A DNA stretch of 64,000 nucleotides from Methylobacterium sp. Its GTDB lineage: Bacteria; Pseudomonadota; Alphaproteobacteria; Rhizobiales; Beijerinckiaceae. How positions within the stretch are numbered: the stretch's first letter is position 1; each line of letters begins with the position of its first letter. Made by a program: the position numbers and the translations under genes. Below are positions 1 to 10,788 of the stretch, one piece after another. The notes beneath the pieces are model-generated. The model did not search any database, had not been told where the DNA came from, and saw only the letters and a program-made list of their open reading frames with translations. Location: positions 124,001 to 188,000 of the forward strand of contig PERO01000003.1 in the NCBI GenBank assembly GCA_002928875.1. The letters are read 5' to 3'.

Positions 1-271
<271 letters not shown>

Positions 272-279
272 ACCTTGAT

Positions 280-372
280 GTCATTCCCGACGGCGAAGCC
301 GCGCGGGGATGCATCGTCATCGAAACAGCATTCATGGATTCCCGCTCCTCGCTTCGCTCGGTCGGGAATGAC
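280..372. repeat. Dispersed palindromic intergenic element, family A copy 1
   Basis: Perfect 12-bp terminal inverted repeat GTCATTCCCGAC / GTCGGGAATGAC; similar ends at 3890, 20488, 38133, 52465. Confidence 0.75.
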
Positions 373-381
373 AGGGCAAGC

Positions 382-1728
382 ATGCCGCTTCGGGCCTCCC
401 TTCCGCGTCTTGCCGCGCTGGCGCTTGTTTTCCTCGTCGCGTCCTGCGCCGCCTCGCTCGATGCCGAACAGGGCCGCCTCTGCCGCATGCTGCTGCCGGC
501 TTTGTTTTCGCAGGATGAGGGCATCGCCATCCTCGACAGCGAGGCGGTTTCGGGCCGCGCGGTGCACATCACCTTCCGCGCCGGCGGCCGGAATGCGTCC
601 GAGCGCCTGCTGTCCTGCCGGTTCGGCGGCACGGGCTATTCCGCCGCGAAGCGCGATCTCGTGGCCGTGCAGATCGATGGCGTGGGCCTGGGGGAAACGC
701 AGCTCTGGTTCCTGAAAGAGCGCTGGCTCGAGACGCAGATCGCGATCACTGCCGATCCCGGACCACCGCGGCGGGGCGGGGCTGTGCTCGACCTGCCCTC
801 GCGCGAACTCGCCACCGGCCTGCAATATGCGCTCGGCGGCCTGCCGCGCCTCACGCTTCTGGCGCTGCTCGCGCTGGCGACGGCGCTGATCTACGGGTTG
901 ATCGGCCGGATCAACCTCGCTTTCGGCGAATTCGCAGCCATGGGCGGTATGCTCGCGAGCCTCGCGATCCTGCTGCTCGCGGCGCTGGCGCCCGGCGCGG
1001 GGCTCGGCATCGAACCTGTCGCGCTTGTTCTGGCGCTGGGAACGGTCGCGCTCTGGGGTCTTGTCGTGGGAAAACGCGTGCTGCACCCGCTTGCGACGCG
1101 GGGCGGCCAGCCGATCCTCGTGGCCGGTGTGGGCATGATGGTCGCGGTGCAGGAAGGGTTGCGCCTCGCGCAGGGCGCGCGCAACGCCTGGCTACCGCCG
1201 GTGGGCGAAGGCAGCGTCGTGCTGGCAACAGGCGGCGGCTTCGAGGTGATGGTTGCCCCGCGCACGCTGGGTGTGGTGCTGATGAACACGCTGGTGATCG
1301 CGCTTCTGCTCCTGCTGATGCGCAAGAGCCGCTTCGGCCGGGCCTGGCGCGCCATCGCCGACGACCCCAGGGCGGCCGAACTGATGGGTCTCGATCCGCG
1401 CCGCGTGCTGGTTCTCGCGAGCCTGATCGCGACGGCGCTGGCCGGCCTCGCCGGTGCCTCGGTGACGTTGCTCTATGGCGGCATGACCTTTTCTTCCGGC
1501 ACGATGATGGGCCTTGCCGGGCTGATGGCGGCGATCCTCGGCGGGGTGGGATCGCTCGGCGGCGCGGTGCTCGCGGGCGTCGCGATCGGCGCGCTGCAGA
1601 CCTTGTGGATGGTTTTCCACGCCATCGAGCACTGGGAGCTTGCGGTTTTCACCCTGCTGACGCTGTTTTTGGTGCTGAAACCGGGGGGCTTTTTCGGCTA
1701 TGCGGAAGGGGCCGAAAGACGCTTCTGA
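382..1728 (+). CDS. Branched-chain amino acid/urea-type ABC transporter permease (LivH/UrtB-like) with N-terminal extracytoplasmic extension
   Basis: LIYGLIGRINLAFGEFAAMGGMLASLAIL and multiple TM segments; N-terminal lipoprotein-like signal VFLVASCAAS; ATG at 382 preferred to 334 because 334 lies inside the palindromic element. Confidence 0.8.
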   Translation: MPLRASLPRLAALALVFLVASCAASLDAEQGRLCRMLLPALFSQDEGIAILDSEAVSGRAVHITFRAGGRNASERLLSCRFGGTGYSAAKRDLVAVQIDGVGLGETQLWFLKERWLETQIAITADPGPPRRGGAVLDLPSRELATGLQYALGGLPRLTLLALLALATALIYGLIGRINLAFGEFAAMGGMLASLAILLLAALAPGAGLGIEPVALVLALGTVALWGLVVGKRVLHPLATRGGQPILVAGVGMMVAVQEGLRLAQGARNAWLPPVGEGSVVLATGGGFEVMVAPRTLGVVLMNTLVIALLLLLMRKSRFGRAWRAIADDPRAAELMGLDPRRVLVLASLIATALAGLAGASVTLLYGGMTFSSGTMMGLAGLMAAILGGVGSLGGAVLAGVAIGALQTLWMVFHAIEHWELAVFTLLTLFLVLKPGGFFGYAEGAERRF

Positions 1729-1759
1729 CGATGTCGCCGGCGTGAAGGGACGAAACCGC

Positions 1760-3046
1760 ATGTCGAACTCTCCTCCCCGCTGGCCGGATCTCGCCGCGAT
1801 CGAGGCGGCCGCCGCGCTCCTCAAGGGCCAGATCACCCGCACGCCCTGCCTCGCCGCGCCGCGCCTCTCGGCGCTGACCGGCGCGGATTGCGTGGTGAAG
1901 TTCGAGAACATGCAGGTGACGGGCTCGTTCAAGGAACGGGGCGCCTATGTGAAGATGTCCCGCCTCGATCAGGAGGCGCGCAGGAAGGGCGTCATCGCGA
2001 TGTCCGCCGGCAATCACGCGCAGGCCGTGGCCTACCACGCCCAGCGGCTCGGCATCCCCGCGACGATCGTGATGCCCGAGGCGACCCCGCAGGTGAAGGT
2101 GGAGAACACCGCCCGTTTCGGCGCGGAAGTGATCCTGAAGGGCGAGACGCTCGCCGAGAGCCAGGCCGAGGTGGAGCGCCTCATCGCCGAACGCGGCCTC
2201 GTGCTCGTGCACCCCTATGACGACCCGGACGTGGTTGCGGGACAGGGCACGATCGGCCTCGAAATGCTGGCGGATTTCCCCGATCTCGATTGCATCGTCG
2301 TGCCGATGGGCGGCGGCGGGCTGATTTCCGGTGTGGCTCTGGCCGCGAAGGCGCTGAAGCCGGGCATCGAGATCGTCGGCGTGGAGGTCGCGAGCTACCC
2401 CTCCTTCCACAATGCCATGAGGGGCGCGAGCCTTGCCATCGGTGGCCCCACGCTCGCGGAGGGCATCGCCGTGAAACATGTCGGCAAGCTCACGCTGGAG
2501 ATCGCGAAATCCCTCGTCGCCGGGCCGATTCTCGTGCCGGAAAGCGCGGTGGAGCGCGCGGTCGACGCCTTTGCGAACCACCAGCGCTCCATGGCCGAGG
2601 GCGCGGGCGCGGCGGGGCTCGCCGCTTTGCTGCACGAACCCGCGCGCTTCCGGGGCCGCAAGGTCGGGCTGATCCTCTGCGGCGGGAACATCGACGCGCG
2701 CATCCTCGCCTCGATCATGGTGCGCGAACTCGAACGCAAGCAGCGCATCATCTCCTTCCGCTTGACCTCCGATGATCGCCCCGGCTTCCTCGGCCGCGTC
2801 GCGACCCGGCTGGGCGAACTCGGCGCGAACATCCTCGAGGTCACGCATCGCCGCACCTTCCTCTCGGTGCCGGCGAAGGGTGTCTCGATGGATGTGACAG
2901 TGGAAACGCGCGGCGAACCGCATGCCGCGGCAATCTTCAACGCCTTCGCGGCGGAAGGCTATGCCCCGCAGCGCATCGATCCGAATGGCGTGGTGATGCC
3001 CTGGACGCCGAAGCTGGCGGAGCCCTCGCTGGCCGAGGGCGGTTGA
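1760..3046 (+). CDS. Threonine ammonia-lyase (PLP-dependent, with C-terminal ACT domain)
   Basis: [14 protein letters not shown]-lysine motif, [22 protein letters not shown]-terminal ACT-like region. Confidence 0.9.
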   Translation: MSNSPPRWPDLAAIEAAAALLKGQITRTPCLAAPRLSALTGADCVVKFENMQVTGSFKERGAYVKMSRLDQEARRKGVIAMSAGNHAQAVAYHAQRLGIPATIVMPEATPQVKVENTARFGAEVILKGETLAESQAEVERLIAERGLVLVHPYDDPDVVAGQGTIGLEMLADFPDLDCIVVPMGGGGLISGVALAAKALKPGIEIVGVEVASYPSFHNAMRGASLAIGGPTLAEGIAVKHVGKLTLEIAKSLVAGPILVPESAVERAVDAFANHQRSMAEGAGAAGLAALLHEPARFRGRKVGLILCGGNIDARILASIMVRELERKQRIISFRLTSDDRPGFLGRVATRLGELGANILEVTHRRTFLSVPAKGVSMDVTVETRGEPHAAAIFNAFAAEGYAPQRIDPNGVVMPWTPKLAEPSLAEGG

Positions 3047-3116
3047 GGCAGCGCAAGCGCGACGCCCATGCCGCTTGCGGGACGGGTCGAATCCGTCGCA
3101 TGATCCCGGGACAGCC

Positions 3117-3851
3117 ATGACCCAGCAGCCGCGCGACACGCCGCAATTCTTCCTCACGGCTCCCACGACCTGCCCCTATTTGCCCGGAAGGCAGGAGCGG
3201 AAGGTCTTCACGCATCTCGTGGGCAAGCGGGCGATGCAGCTCAACGAGATCCTCACGCAAGGCGGCTTCCGCCGCAGCCAGTCCATCGCCTATCGCCCGG
3301 CCTGCGAGAATTGTCGCGCCTGCGTCTCCGTCCGGGTGCTGGTGAACGATTTCCGGCCCTCCGAGAGTTTCCGCCGGGTGATGCGCAACAATGCCGACAT
3401 CACCGGGCGGATGCAGCCGGCGAGCCCGACATCCGAGCAATATGCGCTGTTCCGCGGCTATCTCGATGCCCGCCACGCCGATGGCGGCATGGTCGACATG
3501 TCCGTGCTCGATTACGCGATGATGGTGGAAGACAGCCATGTCGAGACGCGGCTCGTGGAATATCGCCGCGCCCCAGCGGGGCAGGCACCAGGCGAACTCG
3601 TCGCGGTTTCGCTGACGGATATCCTCTCGGACGGGCTCTCGATGGTCTATTCCTTCTACGAGCCGGATTACGAGAGCCGCTCGCTCGGCACGATGATGAT
3701 CCTCGATCACATCGCCCGCGCGAAGACGCTCGGCCTGCCCTATCTCTATCTCGGATACTGGGTCGAGGGCTCGAAGAAGATGGCCTACAAGGCCCGCTTC
3801 CTGCCGCAGGAGCGGCTCGGCATGGTCGCCTGGGAGCGGGTGGAGAAGTAA
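3117..3851 (+). CDS. bpt: Aspartate/glutamate leucyltransferase (arginyltransferase family)
   Basis: [61 protein letters not shown]. Confidence 0.93.
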   Translation: MTQQPRDTPQFFLTAPTTCPYLPGRQERKVFTHLVGKRAMQLNEILTQGGFRRSQSIAYRPACENCRACVSVRVLVNDFRPSESFRRVMRNNADITGRMQPASPTSEQYALFRGYLDARHADGGMVDMSVLDYAMMVEDSHVETRLVEYRRAPAGQAPGELVAVSLTDILSDGLSMVYSFYEPDYESRSLGTMMILDHIARAKTLGLPYLYLGYWVEGSKKMAYKARFLPQERLGMVAWERVEK

Positions 3852-3889
3852 ACTCCGGGGTCAGCGGCCAGTATCGTGCCCGGCGCGGG

Positions 3890-3992
3890 TGTCATTCCCG
3901 ACGGCCCGCAGGGCCGAGCGGGAATCCATGGTCAGTGTTTCCCACAATTCTGGTGGATTCCCGTCCGGGGCTGCGCCCCGCCGGGAATGACA
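3890..3992. repeat. Dispersed palindromic intergenic element, family A copy 2
   Basis: Ends TGTCATTCCCG...CGGGAATGACA. Confidence 0.75.
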
Positions 3993-4004
3993 CAGGGGCG
4001 CTTG

Positions 4005-4712
4005 TCACACCTCCGCCGCCAGCCCGGCCTCGATCCGTTCGATCATCTCCTTTTCCGGCGCATAACCCTGCCCGACCATCAGCAGCGCATTGGGGTTCTG
4101 GCCATCCGTGCGGTGGAGGATAAGCGTTGGAAAGCCCTGGATGCCGAACTGCTTCGCCACGCCGAAATCGTTCAGCACCGCCTGCTTGATCGCCTCGGAA
4201 TGGAAGAGTTCCTGGAAACGATCGGTCGTGACGCCGAAAACCGAGGCATAGCCCGCCAGCACATCTTCGCGGGTGATGTCCTCGCCGCGCTCGTAGAACG
4301 CCTTCTGGATGGTGAGATAATACGAGTAATCGTAGCCCGGCTGCGCATGCCGCATCGTCACGATGGCGCGGCTCGCTGGTTCGGTGTCGTAGACGAAATC
4401 CTGATCGAGCATCAATTCGCCGCCGAAGGGCTGGCCGGTCAATTCCTCGATGCGCTTCCAGGTGCCGAGAAGGTAATCGCGCATCTCGTCGCTCACCGTC
4501 TCGCGGTTGAAGGGCCGCAAGCCGCCGGTGAAGATGAGATATTCCATCCGGTTGCCGAAATGGCTCGCGATCTTGTCCATGACCGGTGCGAAGCCGTAGC
4601 ACCACGAGCACATCGCATCGAAGAAGCACAGGAGACGCGGCTGCGGCGAGCCTTCCATGGCTCCTGTCCCCGCCATCCCGGCTTCTGGCATTCCGGCATC
4701 CGACATCGGCAT
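4005..4712 (-). CDS. DsbA family protein (FrnE-like thioredoxin-fold oxidoreductase)
   Basis: CFFDAMCSWCYGFAPVMDKI (CxxC), IQGFPTLIL cis-Pro region. Confidence 0.85.
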   Translation of the reverse strand: MPMSDAGMPEAGMAGTGAMEGSPQPRLLCFFDAMCSWCYGFAPVMDKIASHFGNRMEYLIFTGGLRPFNRETVSDEMRDYLLGTWKRIEELTGQPFGGELMLDQDFVYDTEPASRAIVTMRHAQPGYDYSYYLTIQKAFYERGEDITREDVLAGYASVFGVTTDRFQELFHSEAIKQAVLNDFGVAKQFGIQGFPTLILHRTDGQNPNALLMVGQGYAPEKEMIERIEAGLAAEV

Positions 4713-4794
4713 TCTCCCGAACGAAAACGGCGCGACTCACGTCGCGCCGGCACTCTAGCATTTTTGGCAAGCCTGGCCTGCCGACCGGATGGCC

Positions 4795-5373
4795 TCAGGC
4801 CGAAAGTTTCGCGGCGATCTTCGCGACGCGCTCGCCGAGATGGCGCGCGGTGTCCTTGTCGCCGGACGGGGGGGTCACATCCGGGCCGGCATTGTCGGAC
4901 TGGGTGCCGACACCGATGGAATAGGACAGGCGGTTCATCGCCTCGGGCGCCGCCTTCGAATTGCCTTCCATGTTGCCCGGCATCAGGCCGGTGCCGACCC
5001 AGATCATGCCCTGCTGCATGGCGAGCACGAAGATCGAGCCCAGCGCGTTGTCCTTGTTGCCGGCAGCGGTCAGGCCGTTGGCGAAGCCGGCCGCGACCTT
5101 GCCGGCCCAGCCCTGGGTGTACCAGATCTTCGAGGACGCCTCGAAGAACGCCTTCAGCGCGGCCGAAACGTCGCCCATATAGACCGGCGTGCCGAAGATG
5201 ATGCCATCGGCCTTGCTGGCCTCCTCGAGCAGGGGGGCGAAATCCTGGGCGGCATTCTCGATCTTCAGGAGCTTCGGCGTCGCGCCCGCACGGGTCACGC
5301 CCTCGGCCACGGCCTGGGCGACCACGGCGGTGTGGCCATAGCCGGAGTGATAGACAATCGCGATCGTGGTCAT
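4795..5373 (-). CDS. Flavodoxin/WrbA-type NAD(P)H-dependent oxidoreductase family protein
   Basis: MTTIAIVYHSGYGHTAVVAQAVAEG FMN-binding loop; DGIIFGTPVYMGDVSAALKAF. Confidence 0.85.
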   Translation of the reverse strand: MTTIAIVYHSGYGHTAVVAQAVAEGVTRAGATPKLLKIENAAQDFAPLLEEASKADGIIFGTPVYMGDVSAALKAFFEASSKIWYTQGWAGKVAAGFANGLTAAGNKDNALGSIFVLAMQQGMIWVGTGLMPGNMEGNSKAAPEAMNRLSYSIGVGTQSDNAGPDVTPPSGDKDTARHLGERVAKIAAKLSA

Positions 5374-5489
5374 GGATGATCCTCTATGGCCGCCGGAACT
5401 GGGGCCTGGGCCTCAGAATTAGGTTGCATCGGCGCATTCGGCAATCGGCTGCAAGGCAGCGCGACTTTGCATTGTTGCAAAAAGAAAAA

Positions 5490-7730
5490 TCACCCCGAGA
5501 ACAGGCCCGAGCGCGGAAAACCTTTCGGCACAAGCCGGCCCGATTCAGCACGCGCTCCCGACCAGTCGCGCAATTCCTCGCCCTTCAGCGTGAAGACGCG
5601 GCCGGCGCTGTCCTGCCAGGTCAGGCCCTTGTCGCCCGCGAAGGTTTTGAGGTCCGAAAGCCCGCCATCTTTCATTTTCAGCAGGCGCACGCCCTTGCCG
5701 CGCGCCATTTCCGGCACCTCGGTGAGCGGGAAGACCAGCAGCTTGCGGTTCTCGCCAACGATGGCGATCTGGTCACCCTCGACCGGCGCGATCCGCCAGA
5801 GGCGGGCATCATCCACCACCATCACCTGCCGGCCCTTGCGGGTGGAGGAGAGGAGGTCATCGCCCGGCACGACGAAACCGCGCGCATCCTTCGCAGCGAT
5901 CAGCCATTTCCGGCCCGGCTGGTGCGGGAAGGCCGCCATGATCTCGGCCTCCGCATCGAGATCGACCATCAGCCGGATGGGCTCGCCGAAACCGCGCCCG
6001 CCGGGCAGCTTCGAGGCATCGAGCGTGTAGGCCTTGCCGTCGGTGGTCAGCAGGATGACCTTCGCGGTCGTCTCGGTGGCGAAGGCGAAGGCCAGTGCAT
6101 CGTCGCCCTTGAACGACAGCGTCCCGAGATCGACATTGTGGCCCTTCAGCGCGCGGATCCAGCCCTTCTGCGTGACGACAACCGTGATCGGCTCGCGCTC
6201 GATCAGGGCCTCCGTGACGTCGATCGCGATGTCGCTGGCGGTGCCGAAGGATGAGCGGCGACGCCCGAGCGGGGTTTCCTTCGCGAACTTCTTGCCGACC
6301 TCGCCGATTTCCCAGCGCACGGTCTTCCATTGCTTGGCGTCCGAGCCGAGCAAAGCCTCGATATCGGCCTTCTCCTTCGAGAGTTCCTCGTGCTCCTTGC
6401 GCAGTTCCATTTCCTCGAGCTTGCGCAGCTGGCGCAGGCGCGTATCGAGGATGGCATTCGCCTGGATATCCGTGATCTCGAAGCGCTTCGTCAGCACCGG
6501 CTTCGGCTCGTCCTCCTCGCGGATGATGCGTATCACCTCGTCGAGGTTGAGGAACGCCACAAGCAGGCCGCCGAGGATCTCGAGCCTTGCCTCGATCTGC
6601 CCGAGACGGAAGCGCGAGCGGCGCAAAAGCACGTCGCGTCGATGGTCGAGGAAGGCGCGCAGGGCCTCGGCAAGCCCCACCACCTTCGGCACCTTGCCGT
6701 CGATCAGCACGTTGATGTTGACGGGGAAGCGCGTTTCCAGCTCGGTCAGCTTGAACAGCGCCTCCATCAGCAGTTCCGCCTCCACCGCCCGGCTCTTCGG
6801 CTCGAGCACGATGCGGATATCCTCGGCGCTCTCGTCGCGCACATCGTTCAGCAGCGGCAGCTTCTTCTCGTTCAGCAATTCGGCAATCTTCTCGATCAGC
6901 CGCGATTTCTGCACGAGATAGGGGATTTCGGTGACGACGACGACGTAAGTCCCCCGCCCCGTCTCCTCCTTGTGCCAGCGGGCGCGGCAGCGAATGGAGC
7001 CGCGGCCGGTGCGATAGGTTTCGGCGAGGCTCGCCGGCGTCTCGACGATCACGCCGCCAGTCGGGAAATCCGGCCCCGGCACATGGGCCATCAGGCTTTC
7101 GAGCGAGGCGTTGCGATCGTCGATCAGCGCCATGGCCGCGGCGCAAAGTTCGGCGGCGTTGTGGGGCGGAATCGAGGTCGCCATGCCCACCGCGATGCCC
7201 TGCGCGCCATTGGCGAGCAGGTTCGGGAAGGCGCCGGGCAGCACGATCGGCTCCTCGTTGAGCCCATCGTAATTCGGGCGGAAGGCGACGGCATCCTCGT
7301 CGATGCCGTCGAGCAGCAAGCGCGCGACCTCGGTCATCCGCGCCTCGGTATAGCGATAGGCGGCGGCGCCATCGCCGTCGATATTGCCGAAATTGCCCTG
7401 CCCGTCGACGAGCGGATAGCGCGAGGAGAAATCCTGCGCGAGGCGCACGAGGGCATCGTAGATCGCCTGATCGCCGTGCGGATGGAACGTGCCCATCACG
7501 TCGCCGACGATCTTCGCGCTTTTCTTGAACGGCGCGGCGGGGTTCAGCCGCAGCAGGTGCATGCCGTAGAGAATGCGGCGATGCACCGGCTTGAGGCCGT
7601 CGCGCGCATCCGGCAGCGCGCGATGCATGATGGTCGAGAGCGCATAAGCGAGGTAGCGTTCCTCCAGCGCATCGCGCAGCGAAACGATCTCGGTTGCGTC
7701 TTCAGGCGGCGGTTCGACCGGTTTTCCCAT
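5490..7730 (-). CDS. parC: DNA topoisomerase IV subunit A
   Basis: [43 protein letters not shown] catalytic Tyr region; full-length 746 aa. Confidence 0.95.
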   Translation of the reverse strand: MGKPVEPPPEDATEIVSLRDALEERYLAYALSTIMHRALPDARDGLKPVHRRILYGMHLLRLNPAAPFKKSAKIVGDVMGTFHPHGDQAIYDALVRLAQDFSSRYPLVDGQGNFGNIDGDGAAAYRYTEARMTEVARLLLDGIDEDAVAFRPNYDGLNEEPIVLPGAFPNLLANGAQGIAVGMATSIPPHNAAELCAAAMALIDDRNASLESLMAHVPGPDFPTGGVIVETPASLAETYRTGRGSIRCRARWHKEETGRGTYVVVVTEIPYLVQKSRLIEKIAELLNEKKLPLLNDVRDESAEDIRIVLEPKSRAVEAELLMEALFKLTELETRFPVNINVLIDGKVPKVVGLAEALRAFLDHRRDVLLRRSRFRLGQIEARLEILGGLLVAFLNLDEVIRIIREEDEPKPVLTKRFEITDIQANAILDTRLRQLRKLEEMELRKEHEELSKEKADIEALLGSDAKQWKTVRWEIGEVGKKFAKETPLGRRRSSFGTASDIAIDVTEALIEREPITVVVTQKGWIRALKGHNVDLGTLSFKGDDALAFAFATETTAKVILLTTDGKAYTLDASKLPGGRGFGEPIRLMVDLDAEAEIMAAFPHQPGRKWLIAAKDARGFVVPGDDLLSSTRKGRQVMVVDDARLWRIAPVEGDQIAIVGENRKLLVFPLTEVPEMARGKGVRLLKMKDGGLSDLKTFAGDKGLTWQDSAGRVFTLKGEELRDWSGARAESGRLVPKGFPRSGLFSG

Positions 7731-7813
7731 CTCTCCGGGCTAGAGGATGGGGTGATTCGCGTAAAGCGCCACCGCCGGGTTTCCCCCAGCCACCGCATCG
7801 CCGCCGCCGGGCC

Positions 7814-9295
7814 TCACATGCCGAGGCGCACGTTCTTGGCGCCGATCGGCCCGAGGCCGGGCGGCACCGGCACGGGCGTGCCGCTGAAATTCGCGTTCAG
7901 CGTCAGGTTCGGGCCGTCATAAAGGTCGAGCTTGTTCACGACGAGCACGGTGAACGGCGACTGGTCCGCCACGGGCCGCCGGCTGTCGATCAGCAGCAGA
8001 CCCTCGCGCAGGTAGATCGTGCCGGTGAGTTCGCGGGCTCTGTCGGAATTGATGTGGTGCTCGTTGGTCTTCTTCGGCAGCGCATTGCCGACGGTGCGGA
8101 CCGTGCAGCCCAGCGCGCCGTTATCGTCGTCGTCATCGTCGCGGTTACCGCCGCATCCGCCATTCTGCCAGGAATTCAAGCCTTTCACGAAGGACTTGGA
8201 TTCCCAGATCAGCATCCCGGCCGTCGCGCCGGAAACCGGGGCGGAGAGCTTCACGAGGCTGTTGTCGAGGAAGCGGAAATACGCCTTGCGCCCCGAAAAC
8301 ATGAGTGTCACGCCCTGGCCGAGGATTTCCGCATTCTGGCGCACCACCAGCGGCCCGCCCCGGAAGATATAGATGCCGGGCAACAGCGTGACCTGCGCGT
8401 TATCCTCGACCGTGAGACCCGAGCAATAGACGCCGGGGCTGAGCGTGCGACGCTCCTGACTGCGCACCTTCAGGTTGTTGAAGAGGCAGGACCCCGAGAT
8501 CGAGGGTTCCGGCTTCTGATCCAGCGGATTGGGGATCGGGGGGCAATCCGTCAGCAAGGTCGTCTGCACCGTGCCGGCGCTGTTGGCGATGCCGCCGCGC
8601 GCGCAGGTCAGGTTGGCCGAAAGCCGCGAACCCTGCTGGATGATGACCGCTTCGCGCACGCGCGAATTCGATTGCAGCATGCATTGGGGCGCGGTGACCG
8701 CCGCCCCGTTATGCATGAAGATGCCGCCATTGGTCCTTTCGCCCAGGGAGAGCACGCAAAGCTTGGTGGGCGTGGAACTGGCGGTCACCCGCGCAGTGGC
8801 GCTCGCCGCGAGATCGCTCACGCCACCCAGCACGGAAAGAACGCCCAGCGGCGGCTCGGCCGGCTTCTGGAGCCGCACCTGCACCGCCATGCCGTTCTCG
8901 ACCAGCGTGCCCGAGGCACGCGCGACATCGGCATTGTTCGCGAGCGCATAGGTTGTGGCCAGATTCTGCACCCGGTCGGGCGTCATCGGACCGATGGTCA
9001 TTTCGCGCGCGATCGCCAGCGCCGTGGCATCGGCTGCGGATTGCAGGCGGTTCTGCTCGCGCATCACGGCGGCATAATCGAGCGCGCCCCCCACGAGCGC
9101 CAGCATCGCCGGCAGGGCCAGCGCGAAGATCGTGACGGCCGAGCCGCTCTCGCCATGCGCCAGGCGACGCATGTGGGCGACCAGGCCCGCCATCTGCCCG
9201 ATCGAAGGAGAGAACGAGGATTTCAACGCGGGTTGACCCCTTCTTGCGCCGGAAACTTCTTTTCCGTGTCGAACATAGCAGCCAAGCGCAAACAT
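7814..9295 (-). CDS. TadE/TadG-like pilus-assembly family protein with C-terminal repetitive (beta-helix-like) region
   Basis: GSAVTIFALALPAMLALVGGALDYAAVMREQNRLQSAADATALAIA; start site approximate. Confidence 0.75.
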   Translation of the reverse strand: MFALGCYVRHGKEVSGARRGQPALKSSFSPSIGQMAGLVAHMRRLAHGESGSAVTIFALALPAMLALVGGALDYAAVMREQNRLQSAADATALAIAREMTIGPMTPDRVQNLATTYALANNADVARASGTLVENGMAVQVRLQKPAEPPLGVLSVLGGVSDLAASATARVTASSTPTKLCVLSLGERTNGGIFMHNGAAVTAPQCMLQSNSRVREAVIIQQGSRLSANLTCARGGIANSAGTVQTTLLTDCPPIPNPLDQKPEPSISGSCLFNNLKVRSQERRTLSPGVYCSGLTVEDNAQVTLLPGIYIFRGGPLVVRQNAEILGQGVTLMFSGRKAYFRFLDNSLVKLSAPVSGATAGMLIWESKSFVKGLNSWQNGGCGGNRDDDDDDNGALGCTVRTVGNALPKKTNEHHINSDRARELTGTIYLREGLLLIDSRRPVADQSPFTVLVVNKLDLYDGPNLTLNANFSGTPVPVPPGLGPIGAKNVRLGM

Positions 9296-9386
9296 CACGT
9301 TTCCAAAGGTGATTAACCGGCTTGTACCGTTTTCGGCGAAAAGCCGCGAAATCCGGCCGAAAATCCCGGCCAACCGCCGGGTTTTT

Positions 9387-10690
9387 TCAATTTGCCAGCC
9401 GGAGATTCTTGAGGCCGATCGGGCCGAGATCCTGCGGCACCGGCACATCGGACCCCGCATAATTCGTGTTCAGCACGAGCGTCGGGCCATCGAAGAGTTC
9501 AAGCCGGCGCGCGAGGATAACCGTGTAATCCGAGACCTGCGCCACAGGCGCATTCGCCCCGATATAGAGCTGCCCTTCCGGCAGGTAGATCGTGCCGGTC
9601 AGGCGGATGGCGCGATTGGCAGTGATGCGGTTGGTCTGCGATGTCGGCAGGCCCGCGGCAATGTCGGCGAGGCTGTTGGAGCGGTCGCGCCAGAGCAGGA
9701 TGCCCGCCATGGGGCCGTCGCGGGGGCCGGTGAGATCGACCAGCGCATTGTCCGCGAACCGGAAATAGGAGGACGTCCCCAGAAAATACAGCCCGACATG
9801 CCGGCCGCGGATCTCGGCATCCGCCCTCACCGAAAGGTCGCCGTTCACGAAGACATAGGTGCCGGGGCTCAATTCGAGGCGCGCCGTGCCCTTCGCTTCG
9901 ATACCCCCGCAATAGGTGCCGGGACTGAGCGTGATGGTCCCGCTGGAATAGACCTTGCGCTCGCTCGTTGGGCAGGGGCCGGCCGGCGGCGGCAGCCTGT
10001 TGCGCAGCGGGTCGGTCACGGGCGGGCAATCGGTCAGGAGCGTGGTGTTCAGTGTGCTGCCGTCGTTCTGGATGCCACCGCGCGAACAGAGAAGGTCGGC
10101 GGTGATCCGCGAGGATTGCCCGAGAACGATGCCCTCGCGGGCGCGCGAATTCGCATGAATTGCGCATTGCTTTCCGGCGAGGCGGGCCTTGTTCTGCAGC
10201 TTCAGCGCCGTGTGCAGTTCATTCGTCAGCAGCAGGCAGAGCTTCGAGCTGTGCGACAGCACGGCCTTCGCCTCCCGCTCGCCGATCCAGGGTTCGGGTG
10301 TAAATCCGAGAAAGGCGTAGAGCTTCGAGAAGGTGGGCGTGATCGGCCGGGATACCCGGACGTGCACGCCGCGGTCGGCATCGAGCACTTGCGCCTTGAC
10401 CGTCCAGTCGATCGCCTTGCCCCTTTCGGAGAGGATGGCATCCACCGTCCGCTTCGCGACGACCTGCACGCGCTCGGTGGTCGGCTCGGCGATGATGAGT
10501 TCGCGGGCGGCGTTGAGGGCTGCGCTGTCGGCCGCGGAGCGCAGGGCCGCCTGCTGGCGGGCGATGGCGGCATAATCGATGGCAAGCCCGATGCCGCCGA
10601 GCATGAACGGCAGCAGAAGGGCAAAAGTGACGGCGACGCCTCCATTTCGGGCCCGCCCGAAAGTTCGCATGGCGGCCGCGGCCAGCATTG
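9387..10690 (-). CDS. TadE/TadG-like pilus-assembly family protein, paralog of the adjacent gene
   Basis: GGVAVTFALLLPFMLGGIGLAIDYAAIARQQAALRSAADSAALNAA; C-terminus GTIYLPEGQLYI...FDGPTLVLNTNYAGSDVPVPQDLGPIGLKNLRLAN matches the C-terminus of the 7814 gene; start approximate. Confidence 0.75.
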
Positions 10691-10788
10691 ATCCTCTCCT
10701 GGGTCGAACGCCACTATGGGGAGAAACGTCAAGAAAACGCTGAAAAAGGCCGCTCAAATTTGACCGCAATAATCACGTTACCGCGAGG

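Noticed and set aside
4005-5201. 441-aa plus-strand ORF 3876..5201 overlapping the DsbA-like and WrbA-like genes
   Set aside because: Antisense shadow; both minus-strand proteins show clear family motifs.
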